From contig OY540816.1 in assembly GCA_961205875.1 (NCBI GenBank), forward strand, positions 14,642,701-14,706,700: 64,000 nucleotides of DNA. The letters run 5' to 3'. The notes under the pieces are model-generated. The model saw nothing but the letters and a program-made list of their open reading frames with translations. It did not search any database and was not told the origin of the DNA. This DNA is from Sialis fuliginosa (Eukaryota > Arthropoda > Insecta > Megaloptera > Sialidae). Of this stretch, positions 37,355 to 46,960 are shown piece after piece; position 1 is the stretch's first letter, and every line of letters begins with the position of its first letter. The translations under genes were made by a program, and so were the position numbers.

Positions 37355-37434
37355 TGTCATTTTGACGTTTTAAATGTCACTTTGGCGTTTTAAATGTCAC
37401 TTTGATGTTTTAAATGTCATTTTGACATTTGCAT
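37355..37434. repeat. Four tandem 20-bp repeats
   Basis: Unit TGTCATTTTGACGTTTTAAA occurs four times in a row with one to several changes per copy (variants TGTCACTTTGGCG and TGTCACTTTGATG; the last copy is degenerate at its end). Confidence 0.85.
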
Positions 37435-37680
37435 AAATTTAGATTTAGATTGAAATTGTCAAAAAATTAAAAATATATGAAAAAATATTCAGGTGCGTTT
37501 TAAGAAAAAATTCGAACTAAGATTTTTTAGTAAAATTTGTATAAAAATTAAATGGTTAACCAATGCCAGGCAATTTATCTGAACACAATCGGTTTTAGTG
37601 AATTTAGCACGAGGAAGCACTGTGCATTTACTTGGCAGAAGTTTTTTTTTTTGTAATCAATATCAATGCTAAAATTTGTA

Positions 37681-37890
37681 TGTACAATGGCGCCGATGCC
37701 TGGAGGGGACAGAGGGGGGGGGGGGAGCAATTGCCCCCTCAACATTTGAATCCTGATTTTAAGGCGGGTTTGAAGCGACGTGAAATTATAAAAAAAAAAC
37801 CTCGTTAGTACGTTGTTTCTTTTTTTAGGTCCCGGCATTCTATAAGACTTCATGTTAAAATATTTCGTTAGTATGTTTTTCTCGTTAATA
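37681..37890. repeat. Composite repeat, copy 1 (partner at 42.3-42.7 kb)
   Basis: First module: ATGGCGCCGATGCC, a G-run, AGCAATTGCCCCCTCAA and GGCGGGTTTGAAGCGACGTG. Second module: CCTCGTTAGTACG, CCCGGCATTCTATAAGAC and ATGTTAAAATATTTCGTTAG, a truncated version of the pogo-like MITE at 42563-42713. Both modules occur in the same order in the other copy, but closer together here. The minus frame across it is not a gene. Confidence 0.65.
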
Positions 37891-39542
37891 CATGTTTTCT
37901 GTCTACAGACAGACAGACGCGGATATAGATGATAGATTCATTTCTACAAACAGCAAAGTTAGAAAAAAAAATCAAATTAACATATTACCTATCCTATATA
38001 ATATTAATTTACTATTTTACTAGTATATTAATATATTATATACAAAATAAAATAACATACACGTTTTTGAACACAATGTTTAGTACCTACCTATTTCATG
38101 CTTCAAGTGTATTTATTATTTTATTTTCATAATAACTATATATATTATATTAATTTGAATTACTTTCTATCGTTCCATATGCAATGTAAATATCGTGCGT
38201 TACAATAGATTTAATCTTATAATTTTATTGAAAGTCCATTATAACAATTAGAACAATAATATAAGTAATTACATAATTATATAAGTATCAAATATCAACA
38301 ATAGCACTTTTTACTAATTATTGTGCCTACTTAAGCAAAATGGTCATTAGAAAAATATCAAGATTAGAAATTAATTTAATGAAATCCGATTATGTATTTA
38401 TCATTCATAATAAATATTAAATATATAATATACTTATGCATACATATAGAGGAAATACATTTCTGTTCTATGCAATCGTTAATATCGCCTTAAACCTATA
38501 AACCTATACTCTATACTTATAATAATATGTATTTTCTTGTATGATAGAAGTTTATTACGGTTTAGCAAGACTTAATTCATTTTATGGTGTATTAAAAGAT
38601 TAGAACCCTACTACATATTCTATATCACGGTGTTCAAATGACGACATTAAATAAAATGCTTTTGCAGGCGAAATTTTTTTCATTGGGGTGATTCTTGGAT
38701 GTGTTCCTAGTGTTTTTCTATAAAATTTTTTTAAATCCATTGGGCAGTTTGGAAAAAATAAATAAAAAACATTTTTTTAGCAAATTTTTCAACATAAATT
38801 AATATATATTGTATATACTATATTGTATATACTATGTAAATTTTTATTTTTTTAATGTTTTTAATCTTTCGCTATCTATACAATAAAAAAAAATGTTTTT
38901 GACTCAATTCTGCTAACGGTGGTAATAACATGTGTACTGAAGGTATATACACAGCAAATTTGAAGTCAATTGGTTCAGTAGATCTTGTGATATTATGGCA
39001 GCCATTTTCAGTTTCGAGAAAAGCGCGTTCAATGTTTATACATAGCTGGCTATTTAATGCTACACATCATCTTCAAATCGCTGTAACTCCGTCAGTTTTT
39101 GGAATTGAGGTATAGGGATTTGAACACATATTTTTGAAACCCTGGTTATTGATAAAATGCAAAAATTGATATTTTCACATTTTTAGACTAGAATACCCTC
39201 TTAATAAGCGAAAACGATTACTTCTACGAAAAAAGTTGTAAGATCTTTATTGTAGGTAATTTTCTAAATGTTATATTTGATAATAACTATTTTAGTCATA
39301 GAACCAATAGATACAGAGATATTTACTTAAAACTAATTGTTAGCACCTTTTGTGGGCTGTAAAAAAGTATGCTCGCATGGGATTGTTGGGGACTTTTGGT
39401 ACCTTATTTATGTAGACAAAATGAAGGTGTATACAAAAATTCAGATTATTGCGAATTTTTCCCCAGACACAGCTATTTTTCGTCTAAATGTACTGGACTA
39501 AATTATGTAATTATAAACAAAAAACAATTATCACTGTTTCAT
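37891..39542. other. Gene-free DNA, unclassified
   Basis: AT-rich at first. From about 38640 to 39540 the sequence is somewhat less AT-rich and carries a 61-codon plus frame, with phrases such as GATGTGTTCCTAGTG and GCTGTAACTCCGTCAG that look like decayed repeat DNA. A short tandem of TTGTATATACTATA is at about 38809-38836. No TIR pair or family could be assigned. Confidence 0.4.
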
Positions 39543-39857
39543 TTAATAGGGTAGGATAGATAGCAAAATAGTCACTTTGGATATAATTATAAATTGGATA
39601 TAATTGTTGTCATTATTAACACACATTATTGTATATAATATAAAGATGAAATACAAGATAAAATATATGATAATTATTAAATAAAGGAAGTTTCCAAATT
39701 CTGAACCATCGACGCATAAAATTTGTGCGTTCATGAAATTAATACCTACATTAGAACTTCCATGTACAAATAGTCTTTTGTGTTCTCCGTATGTGTATGA
39801 GAAAGAAACAATGATAAATACTAATATATCTATAAAAATAACTAAAATATATTGCAT
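39543..39857 (-). CDS. Weak candidate: secreted small protein exon
   Basis: A 104-codon minus frame starts with a convincing hydrophobic leader (MQYILVIFIDILVFIIVSFS), followed by a hydrophilic stretch containing INFMNAQILC. The F-x-x-A-x-x-x-C spacing is reminiscent of the first helix of C-type lectin domains. The second half is an AT-rich hydrophobic run that looks non-coding, and I see no good splice donor to end the exon earlier. It may be a degenerate first exon or chance. Confidence 0.2.
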   Translation of the reverse strand: MQYILVIFIDILVFIIVSFSYTYGEHKRLFVHGSSNVGINFMNAQILCVDGSEFGNFLYLIIIIYFILYFIFILYTIMCVNNDNNYIQFIIISKVTILLSILPY

Positions 39858-40079
39858 TGTCCTCTAAAATTTAGAACGCACACGCATTCAAAATTTCTCT
39901 TCAAAATTGACCCATTTATTCATTTAACCTTTTTTTATATCATAAAAAAATATGTTGTGAATAATATGTAGACCTTCTGCTTCTATTATTACCTAATAAA
40001 AATTCTAATTTTTTTTTAAAACTTCGCCATAAAAAATAGAGCCGGGGGTGGGGCGCAAATATATCGTGACTGAAGGGTT

Positions 40080-40372
40080 AAAATCAAAAGGTCCTAAGAT
40101 ATTTTTTGTTGCATTTTAGGAGACCTATCTAAAGATCCCGCTCAATGGATTAAGTGAAAAAAAATTTTGAATATACTTTTCAGTCCATGGGAAAGGGGTT
40201 CAAAAAAATTTTTTCAAACATCTCATAATTTCTGTTTTTGGGTTATCAATCTACGTCCGTATACCAAATTTCATTTTAATCGGTATAAAGTTTATAAAGA
40301 CAGACAGACAGACGGGCAGAGCGAAAATATAAGGGTTCCTAGTTTTCTACGGAACCCTAAAAAATACGTTCG
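40080..40372 (+). repeat. Dispersed repeat ending in ACAG run and hairpin
   Basis: The sequence leads through TACCAAATTTCATTTTAATC to a short ACAGACAGACAG run, and ends in AGGGTTCC..GGAACCCT, a 9-bp hairpin followed by an A-run. This TTTCAT-AATCGG-ACAGACAG-GGGTTCC..GGAACCCTAAAAA arrangement is a common insect repeat 3' end; family not determined. The plus frame at 40167-40385 is a translation of it. Confidence 0.55.
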
Positions 40373-40953
40373 GAACTATCCATAAAACAATTTAAGTGCC
40401 TAAAAACCACAACAAAATAATAACTTTTTATATCAATATCGCAAGAGTTGAGAAAATTAAAATTTACATTTAAACGAAGATTGGGAAGAATGAAAAGTTG
40501 AGTCTTATTGTTTTATTCTCACGAACAATAATTCATTTCGAAGATGCTTTCAATATGTCACGTGATTACACGCAACGGCACGCAAAAGAAATAAACCTTA
40601 CCGAAAGGAGAAGTGCACAGGTAGAGAGGGTAATCTGAGGCAGGTGAGTTTTTAAGAGTATTTAGGAAAGCCATATCAAAACCAGTATTATCTAAACTTC
40701 AGCCATCGTAACATTTGAAATTGTCAAGCACACTTTATATTGTTTAAAATCTTTGTCTAAACAAAATGGTGGTTGAAAATTTTCAACAATCGAAGGCTTA
40801 GAAAGTCAAAATGGGAACATTGTTGAAGAAAATAATAAATAGAATAATCGTTGTACAGAAATATAAATGACAGTGGATTTTATTAATGCGTATTCATAAA
40901 ATTTCATAGTTGTGATAATTAATAAAATAAACATTACAAATACAATTCGCAAA

Positions 40954-41344
40954 ATGGCGGTTATAAAATTAATATATTGTGTAGTTTTAATTATTTGTTC
41001 ATTAAAATCTATAAGTACATCAAATTCAACGACAGAAATGGACTATAACGATGGAATAACAATGGACACTATAAATAGTGACGTAATATTGAATGGTTAT
41101 ACCGAAGAAGATAGCATAAATAGTTCGAATGTGAAAGAAATTGACATTAGGGAAATGAAAAGTGTAAAATTAAATTTTAATAACAAAGGAATCTATAGTT
41201 TGTCGAGGATTCTAAACTTCTACGATAACCAGAAATTGGTGGATAATTGGGATACAATCAAACTATTGTTGAGTGAACAATGCAAGACTGACGTGAACGA
41301 GTATATTGAAGGACTGAAAAGAGGCGAAACATGGGCATTTAAAA
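40954..41344 (+). CDS. First coding exon of a probable NRF-6-like (nose resistant to fluoxetine) protein
   Basis: NRF-6-like proteins are multi-pass membrane acyltransferase-3 relatives with an extracellular N-terminal NRF domain. This exon starts at ATG 40954 (context CAAAATGG; an in-frame ATG at 40912 is less good) with a signal peptide, MAVIKLIYCVVLIICSLKSI, then a Ser/Thr/Asn/Asp-rich spacer. Next comes SEQCKTDVNEYIEGLKRGET followed by WAFK, the cysteine and Trp-Ala motif that opens NRF domains. It ends at a good donor (AAAA|GTAAGA) in phase 1; family members continue with Met, for which only TG is needed from the next exon. I found no such exon in the 22 kb downstream, so the intron is very long, the next exon is short and missed, or the gene is broken. 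Confidence 0.6.
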
Positions 41345-42246
41345 GTAAGATTAATTATTATTTACTTGACTTAATTAAAATAACGAATAATTGAAAAGAT
41401 ATTAAACTTAAATATTGGCAAGGTATCATTTACAAAATATATTTATTTATAAAAAAAATCTTAACATGTAAAAATTAGTTTTACAAACATTATTTTTAAC
41501 TATAACATATGTATACAAAATTTGGTTACTTCTTCTTTAAGATTCATACGATTATTCTTCCTTAATTAAAAATTAATTTAATTAATTAATGTTGCATCTT
41601 GGCTTCTGGGTGTAAGCCGCGTAGATTTGGGCGTGTTATCGGCCAACGTTTCGTCACACATTGCAGTGGACAGAAGAAGAGCCCTGAAGATATCAAGATC
41701 ACCGCGAAAACCTCAAGACTTGTTAATTAATGTTACTTATATAATTTTATCTTCATGAACATTATCAAAATTTTGTCGTATGTAATACCTAAGTAAGAAA
41801 TACAAAATTAAAATGAATTTTCATCGAATATAGTATCAATGAGACTACGATAATAAGTAAAAGTTACAAATATTATTATTGCATATAATTATTTATTTAT
41901 TAGAAATACCGTTAGTTATTTAAATTTTTCACGGTTAATAAAATATCATACAATTAAACAAATGCAGTACACGCAATACGCATGTTAACCTTTAATGGAT
42001 CCGAGTAGAATACTATTTAATTGTTTAAATTTACATTTAAGACAATTAATTACGCACTTTTCTTTGTTTTTATATTATTAATAATAAACAAAGTCTCTCT
42101 AGTCCGGACGTTTCAAAATATCAACATATTTTCAAGCATTACAATATGCAATGTGTTAAAAAAGCGTTGTCAAATTTAATTGACTAAACTGTCTCTAATT
42201 AACTTTGGTTCTCTCCTTAAACCAACCCTTCCATAGATATGTGAGC
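41345..42246. other. Downstream of the NRF-like exon (intron?), with a repeat relic
   Basis: AT-rich, except for 41595-41735, described separately. No coding exon was recognised on plus. Confidence 0.45.
41595..41735. repeat. GC-richer repeat relic with CGAAACGTTGGCCGATAA (minus)
   Basis: On minus the order is TCTTCAGGGCTCTTCTTC, CACTGCAATGTGTGACGAAACG, TTGGCCGATAACACGCCC, GCGGCTTACACCCAGAAGCC. Phrases of the type 'TTCAG ... CGAAACGT' recur in insect dispersed repeats. Origin unassigned; a tail piece of a non-LTR or Penelope-type element is one possibility. Confidence 0.35.
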
Positions 42247-42432
42247 AGTGGTGCCAGATCCGGGAGGGGGGGAGATAAATTGGCTACTGTCAGATAATCA
42301 GTGGCGCCGGAGCCGGGAGGGGGCAGTTGCCCCCACAAATTTTTCAGTGGGAGAACAATGACTACTTTTTGTCCACTCAAAATTTGGATCCTGTTTTTTA
42401 GAGCGGGTTTGAAGCGACGTGCATTTATAAAA
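42247..42432. repeat. Composite repeat, copy 2, first module
   Basis: Two CAGTGG starts lie close together (CAGTGGTGCCAGATCCGGGAG at 42247 and CAGTGGCGCCGGAGCCGGGAG at about 42299), followed by GGGGGCAGTTGCCCCC and GCGGGTTTGAAGCGACGTG. The latter part matches 37681-37790. CAGTGGCG starts suggest hAT ends, but no partner end was found. Confidence 0.55.
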
Positions 42433-42562
42433 ATCTGTTTTCTGTACTTTTTTTACTCTTAAAAATTCTTTAATTTTTGTAAACTGACGTTTAAGCTCAC
42501 AAACAAATTATAAAATGTAACCACGAGTCTAGTCAGAGACAAAGAAAAATAAAAAGTGAGTA

Positions 42563-42713
42563 CAGTCACTCCTCGTTAGTACATTTTGCTTTAGTACGTT
42601 TTTTTTTCTTTTTTAAGATCCCGGCATTCTTCTATAAGACCCCATGTTAAAATATTTCGTTAGTACGTGTTTTCCCCCAATTCCTTTAAAAACGTACTAA
42701 CGAGGTTCCACTG
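42563..42713. mobile_element. 151-bp pogo-type MITE with TA target duplication
   Basis: Left end CAGTCACTCCTCGTTAGTAC and right end, reverse-complemented, CAGTGGAACCTCGTTAGTAC. TA flanks both sides (42561-42562, 42714-42715). The CAGTSnAnCCTCG pattern is typical of pogo/Tigger elements. Internal CCCGGCATTCTTCTATAAGA is shared with the truncated copy at 37.8 kb. Confidence 0.85.
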
Positions 42714-42896
42714 TATTTCTACTATTTTTAAAATAAATAATACGATATTAATCAAGTCATATTTAAGTCAATTTGGATTTTAAGAACGCCAAGTATATCA
42801 GTTTAATTCTTAAGGTTCGTATATTTCAAAACTTTATTTATTAGATAAGAATAAGATATATTTTTTTTAGAAAACAATTTTCAAGAGATCATTCTC

Positions 42897-42937
42897 GGTC
42901 TCGTATCAGTATCGGACACGGTTTACGATACGAGACC
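42897..42937. repeat. Perfect 11-bp inverted repeat
   Basis: GGTCTCGTATC and GATACGAGACC flank a 19-base spacer. Similar GTCTCG-rich sequence recurs near 55727-55800 and 61670-61790, so this may be a trace of a dispersed family. No target duplication seen. Confidence 0.55.
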
Positions 42938-44096
42938 AAAATGAGATGGCTTCAATTTTCACGAGACGAAACTGTCAGATGTAAAATTCGGTCTGATATG
43001 AGTTCGAAATCAATACTTTTTTGTATTGTACGAATTAATTTTTTTTACATGTGTATAATGAAACTTAATTTTTGCAGTCAACCATTCTTAAAAAAACATT
43101 TAGTAAATATAATTTATATTGTATCCTTTTATATTACATCATGTTGAAATACTCGTCTCATAAAAATTTAACCCGGTAGTCTTGTATTCATAATTAACCT
43201 TTATGTGAAATTTATGTGTATATGTGATTCTAATTAATTATTTAAAAATTTAAAATTCGACAATTTTTATCTAAAATTCTTATTTCAAAAATAATTTACA
43301 AATGACAAGTGTAAACGTCCATTTCTGGTTTAGTGGTCGTTTTAAAATGTAGGTGGTGGTCTTCCTAGACAAAAATTAATCCAAAATATAAAATTTCACC
43401 TTTTTATCGTTTCATTTGATACATGTTGTATACGAACTAGTTCCTCTAATTCTCGTGTGGAAGCGCTCCTTTGAACTAGCTCGTTCTATAACCGTTAGTA
43501 TTTACAATTTATCTACGTAATTACCATACCTACTTAATATTAAAGTGGAATATAATAATAATATTGAATTACTTACTTTGATTTATTATATTTTAACAAA
43601 AACAGTAACAAAATTTTGTTTTAAAATACCCATTTTTTGTTGATTTTTTCATAAAACAAAATAAGCAAATCAACAAAAGATATTAAAAATCAGTATTAAA
43701 CCTTGCTAGATACTTTCAAAAACATTTTCTTTGCTCAAATTACGTTCATTGTCGTAAAAAATCTGCCAAATAAAAACCGGAATAGTTAGTATATTGTCGC
43801 TACAGTTTAATTTAACCTATGAATATAAACAAAACAGATGTAACTTAAAAAAACAGAACATTTTGAAGGACAACTGAAGATAAATTGTTCAATTATATTA
43901 ATAATTTATAGTATAATAATAATATAGTAAAAAAAATAATTTGACAAAAAATTATAAACACATAGGTAGAGATTTGAATTTGATGTATTGATTAGTGATA
44001 AATTAAATTCATAATAAGGATATTAAATATTGTATAATAATTCGAACCAGTTTTCTCCACAATTTTACAAATATTTTTATTAACTGAACCGACGTA
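42938..44096. other. AT-rich DNA, no gene seen
   Basis: No coding signal on either strand; the plus frame at 42941-43147 lacks any recognisable feature. Confidence 0.5.
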
Positions 44097-44667
44097 CAGT
44101 GGGTCAAAAATAATCTTTTCCCAAAATGATTTTTTTTCAAATTTGGAATGTGATAGAACTATTTATCTTAATCGTATAAGATGTATTATACAGAGTCTGT
44201 ATCAGACATAAATTAAAACCAGTGCTTTGCGTCAAGTATTTTTTTTAATCATAAAAGTTACCTAACAACTACTGTAACATTATTTTAACATTTAATGATT
44301 TTGAACTGTTTTTGCTTATCATGACAAAAAAAATCGGTCCTATTTTTAAGTGCCGCTATTGCTATAATCTCAATATAGAAATACCAATATTTTTATATAT
44401 TTATTAAAAATTTGCGTCATTAAAAAAAATTATAACTTTTTTTATATTGTCTACCATCTTGGAACCGTCATCTTGAATGTATATTATATAAAAACTTAAA
44501 AGTATACTACCATCCAAGATCTATTAATATACCAAATTTCAGCTAAATAGCTCAACAGGAAGTGGATGAAATTAAAGTTAAAAATTATGTAAATTATAAA
44601 CATTAAATATTAAATTACTCATACAAATTTTTATTTTTTGGAAAAGATTATTATTTTTGGCCCACTG
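44097..44667. mobile_element. 571-bp mariner-like MITE
   Basis: Left end CAGTGGGTCAAAAATAATC and right end, reverse-complemented, CAGTGGGCCAAAAATAATAA, both continuing into TCTTTTCC. TA precedes the left end; the right flank reads TG, one change from TA. The CAGTGGGTCAAAAATAAT pattern fits Tc1/mariner ends. No intact transposase frame. Confidence 0.75.
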
Positions 44668-45059
44668 TGTGCCGCTTAGTCAGTTCGTCTCTTTATATAT
44701 GTCCTATTATTACCTGTGATTAATGATGTAACAAGAAAAAATATTGGTAAAAACTACTACGAATACTCATTATGTATATTTAAGGTACTATTCTATACAC
44801 TCATTGAAGTCTCTTCGTTTTTATTTATGATATAAGAACTGTTAGGAATTCAAAGTTAATAACTCCATTTCTAATTTTGTTTGATGAAATATTTGGGTTA
44901 CCGATTTTTTTTGTTATTCAATTTGTGAGTAAACTTTTTTTTTTACTTTAAATTTTTTGTCGATCAGTTAAACCCGATTAAGCAAAAAATATAGCTAAGT
45001 AAAAACAATGTTAATTTGTAAAAAAAATCGATTATTTGATAGCTGCTAACTAACAAATA
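44668..45059. other. AT-rich DNA, no gene seen
   Basis: Short gene-free interval between a mariner-like element and a local duplication. Confidence 0.5.
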
Positions 45060-45605
45060 CTTATTCAGAAACCCAGAAAACCTTTAATACGGTATTAGCT
45101 GAGATATTAACTAATAACCTTTATTTGTTGATTTATCAATTTTAATTTGTTCATAATAGGAGAAGGAAGTCTCGACATTTGATAGTCTTATGCCGTGTTC
45201 AGACCGAAAAAACAAAACAGCAACATCGTGTCTTTTTGACAAAAGTGCAATAAAGCCTATGTATTTTTAAATACGACGTGTTTTCAAACACCGTGTTGCT
45301 GTTTTGTTTTCTTTGGCGTGAACACCGGATTAAAGTTAATGATGTAAGCTACATATATTTAAAAAAAAGTTTGAGTCTGTAGGATCGCGCCAAGCTGAGA
45401 TATGAATTATTCAACTTATTTGTTAATTTATCAATTTTAATTTGTTCATAATAGGGGAAAGAGGTCTCGATGGTCTTAGGGCATTTGATAGTCTCAAAGT
45501 TAATGATGTAAGCTATATTTAAAAAAAAGTTTGAGTCTGTAGGATCGCGCCAAGCTGAGATATGAATTATTCAACTTATTTGTTAATTTATCAATTTTAA
45601 TTGAC
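45060..45605. repeat. Local tandem duplication, three partial copies of a ~165-bp unit
   Basis: Copy 1 (older, about 45085-45190, resuming at 45333), copy 2 (about 45333-45496) and copy 3 (45497 to about 45605, incomplete). Shared landmarks are AAAGTTAATGATGTAAGCTA, AGTTTGAGTCTGTAGGATCG, CGCCAAGCTGAGATATGAAT and TTTATCAATTTTAATTTGTT. Copies 2 and 3 are nearly identical. A MITE interrupts copy 1 at the point matching the copy 2/copy 3 junction. Confidence 0.85.
45191..45329. mobile_element. 139-bp PIF/Harbinger-like MITE, TTA duplication
   Basis: Left end TGCCGTGTTCAGACCGAAAA and right end, reverse-complemented, TCCGGTGTTCACGCCAAAGA, with the arms continuing through ACAAAACAGCAACA for about 40 bases. 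TTA on both sides (45188-45190 and 45330-45332) is the target duplication expected of PIF/Harbinger elements. No coding capacity. The neighbouring copy of the host duplication gives the empty site. Confidence 0.85.
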
Positions 45606-45900
45606 ATTTTCGGATTTTTTAACATTTTTTAGGGGGAGAGAGGGTGAAAAAATAAATCTCGCCCAGGGCGCCAGATTTGTTAAGGCCGGCACTGAATACA
45701 CTATATCATTGTGTTAATTGTAAGCGTCCTGTAAAAGGAACATTTTCTCATTACAGAAAATAAAATTTCTGATTGAGCGTGTCGAGAGGGTAACATTTTA
45801 CATTTTGTTATTCTAGCTTCCATTATGATTAGACACTATTGCAATTATGTTTTGTAATAAATCTTTCATACAATGTAAACAATATAATAATGAACACTTT

Positions 45901-46302
45901 CAGTGGCGTAGTAAGAAAAATTTTCGGGGGGGGGGGGGGGGTTAAGCTCGGGGCTCCCAAAATATGTAAAATTATTTTACATATTTTTAATTATACAATA
46001 TTTTTAATTAAATGATCCAAAATTTTATCTTATAACTAAAAAAAAAAAAAGGTCACACAATTAAAATTTGAAAACCTTTTTTTTTTAGTCACATATGCAG
46101 ATAAATATATTCATTCATTTCAAAATTATTATAATTATTTCGCATACTTTAAGAACATTGAACATTTTGGGGGGGGGTTATAATCACAAAAAAGGTCATT
46201 CAATTCAAAATTGTAATAATAATTGTATATATTTTAAAAACATAAAATATTTCGGGGTGGGTTTAGACCCCAAACCCCCCCCCCCCCGTTCCTACGCCAC
46301 TG
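45901..46302. mobile_element. 402-bp hAT MITE with perfect 8-bp target duplication
   Basis: Left end CAGTGGCGTAGTAAGAA and right end, reverse-complemented, CAGTGGCGTAGGAACG. AACACTTT occurs exactly outside both ends (45893-45900 and 46303-46310), the 8-bp signature of hAT transposition. Just inside the left end is a run of 14 G and inside the right end a run of 14 C, so the element can fold back; two further inner blocks (GGTCACACAATTAAAATTTG and GGTCATTCAATTCAAAATTG) repeat each other directly. The plus frame at 46095-46358 is a chance translation. The perfect duplication suggests a fairly recent insertion. Confidence 0.92.
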
Positions 46303-46310
46303 AACACTTT

Positions 46311-46960
46311 GAACACACATACAAAATATCTAGAAAAACTCACGAGAAGCAACTTTAACCCTGTGTGTATCGATAAATTGCAAACTATTTTTCTATATTT
46401 CCTACAATTCTATTTTTAAATTATAAATACCTAAGTATCTGTTTCGTTGGCTATTTTTTGTGATGTAAGTAAGTTGTTTATGTCGTTTTGTATCTGCGGT
46501 ATGAAAGCATTTAATTTGATAGGCAATGAACTTGTTTTCTGATATATTTATAGAAATCTCTGTAAATTCAAGATTCTTTTTTTAGATCGCTAATCAATAT
46601 TTTTATTTAAATATTACAATAAAATACATAAATGTAAAGAAAGATAAATCACGCCCTATATCCATAAACCATAAAACATATTTAAATACCAGTATTTTTC
46701 TTTATATTATAATTACGCAACGTTAACATTAAATTAATGCAATATGTACAATAATGTTCAATTGAGTACCTATTATTACTTTTTTCTATTCATTGTAATC
46801 AGTACGAATATAATAAATAAATATAACAACAAAAAAATCAAGGTTATAAAAAAGCAGTCAGTTAAACATGTTAACTAAAATATATAGTAAGTGTATATAT
46901 ATATTTGTAAAAAATAATACGAAACGACTACAATGTATTCTTAATATTTATAAAGCTCAA
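46311..46960. other. AT-rich DNA, no gene seen
   Basis: No coding or repeat structure recognised, apart from short AT microsatellite runs near 46890-46906. Confidence 0.5.

Noticed and set aside
46095-46358. 87-codon plus frame containing polyproline
   Set aside because: It is a translation of the C-run and end of the hAT MITE and its flank.
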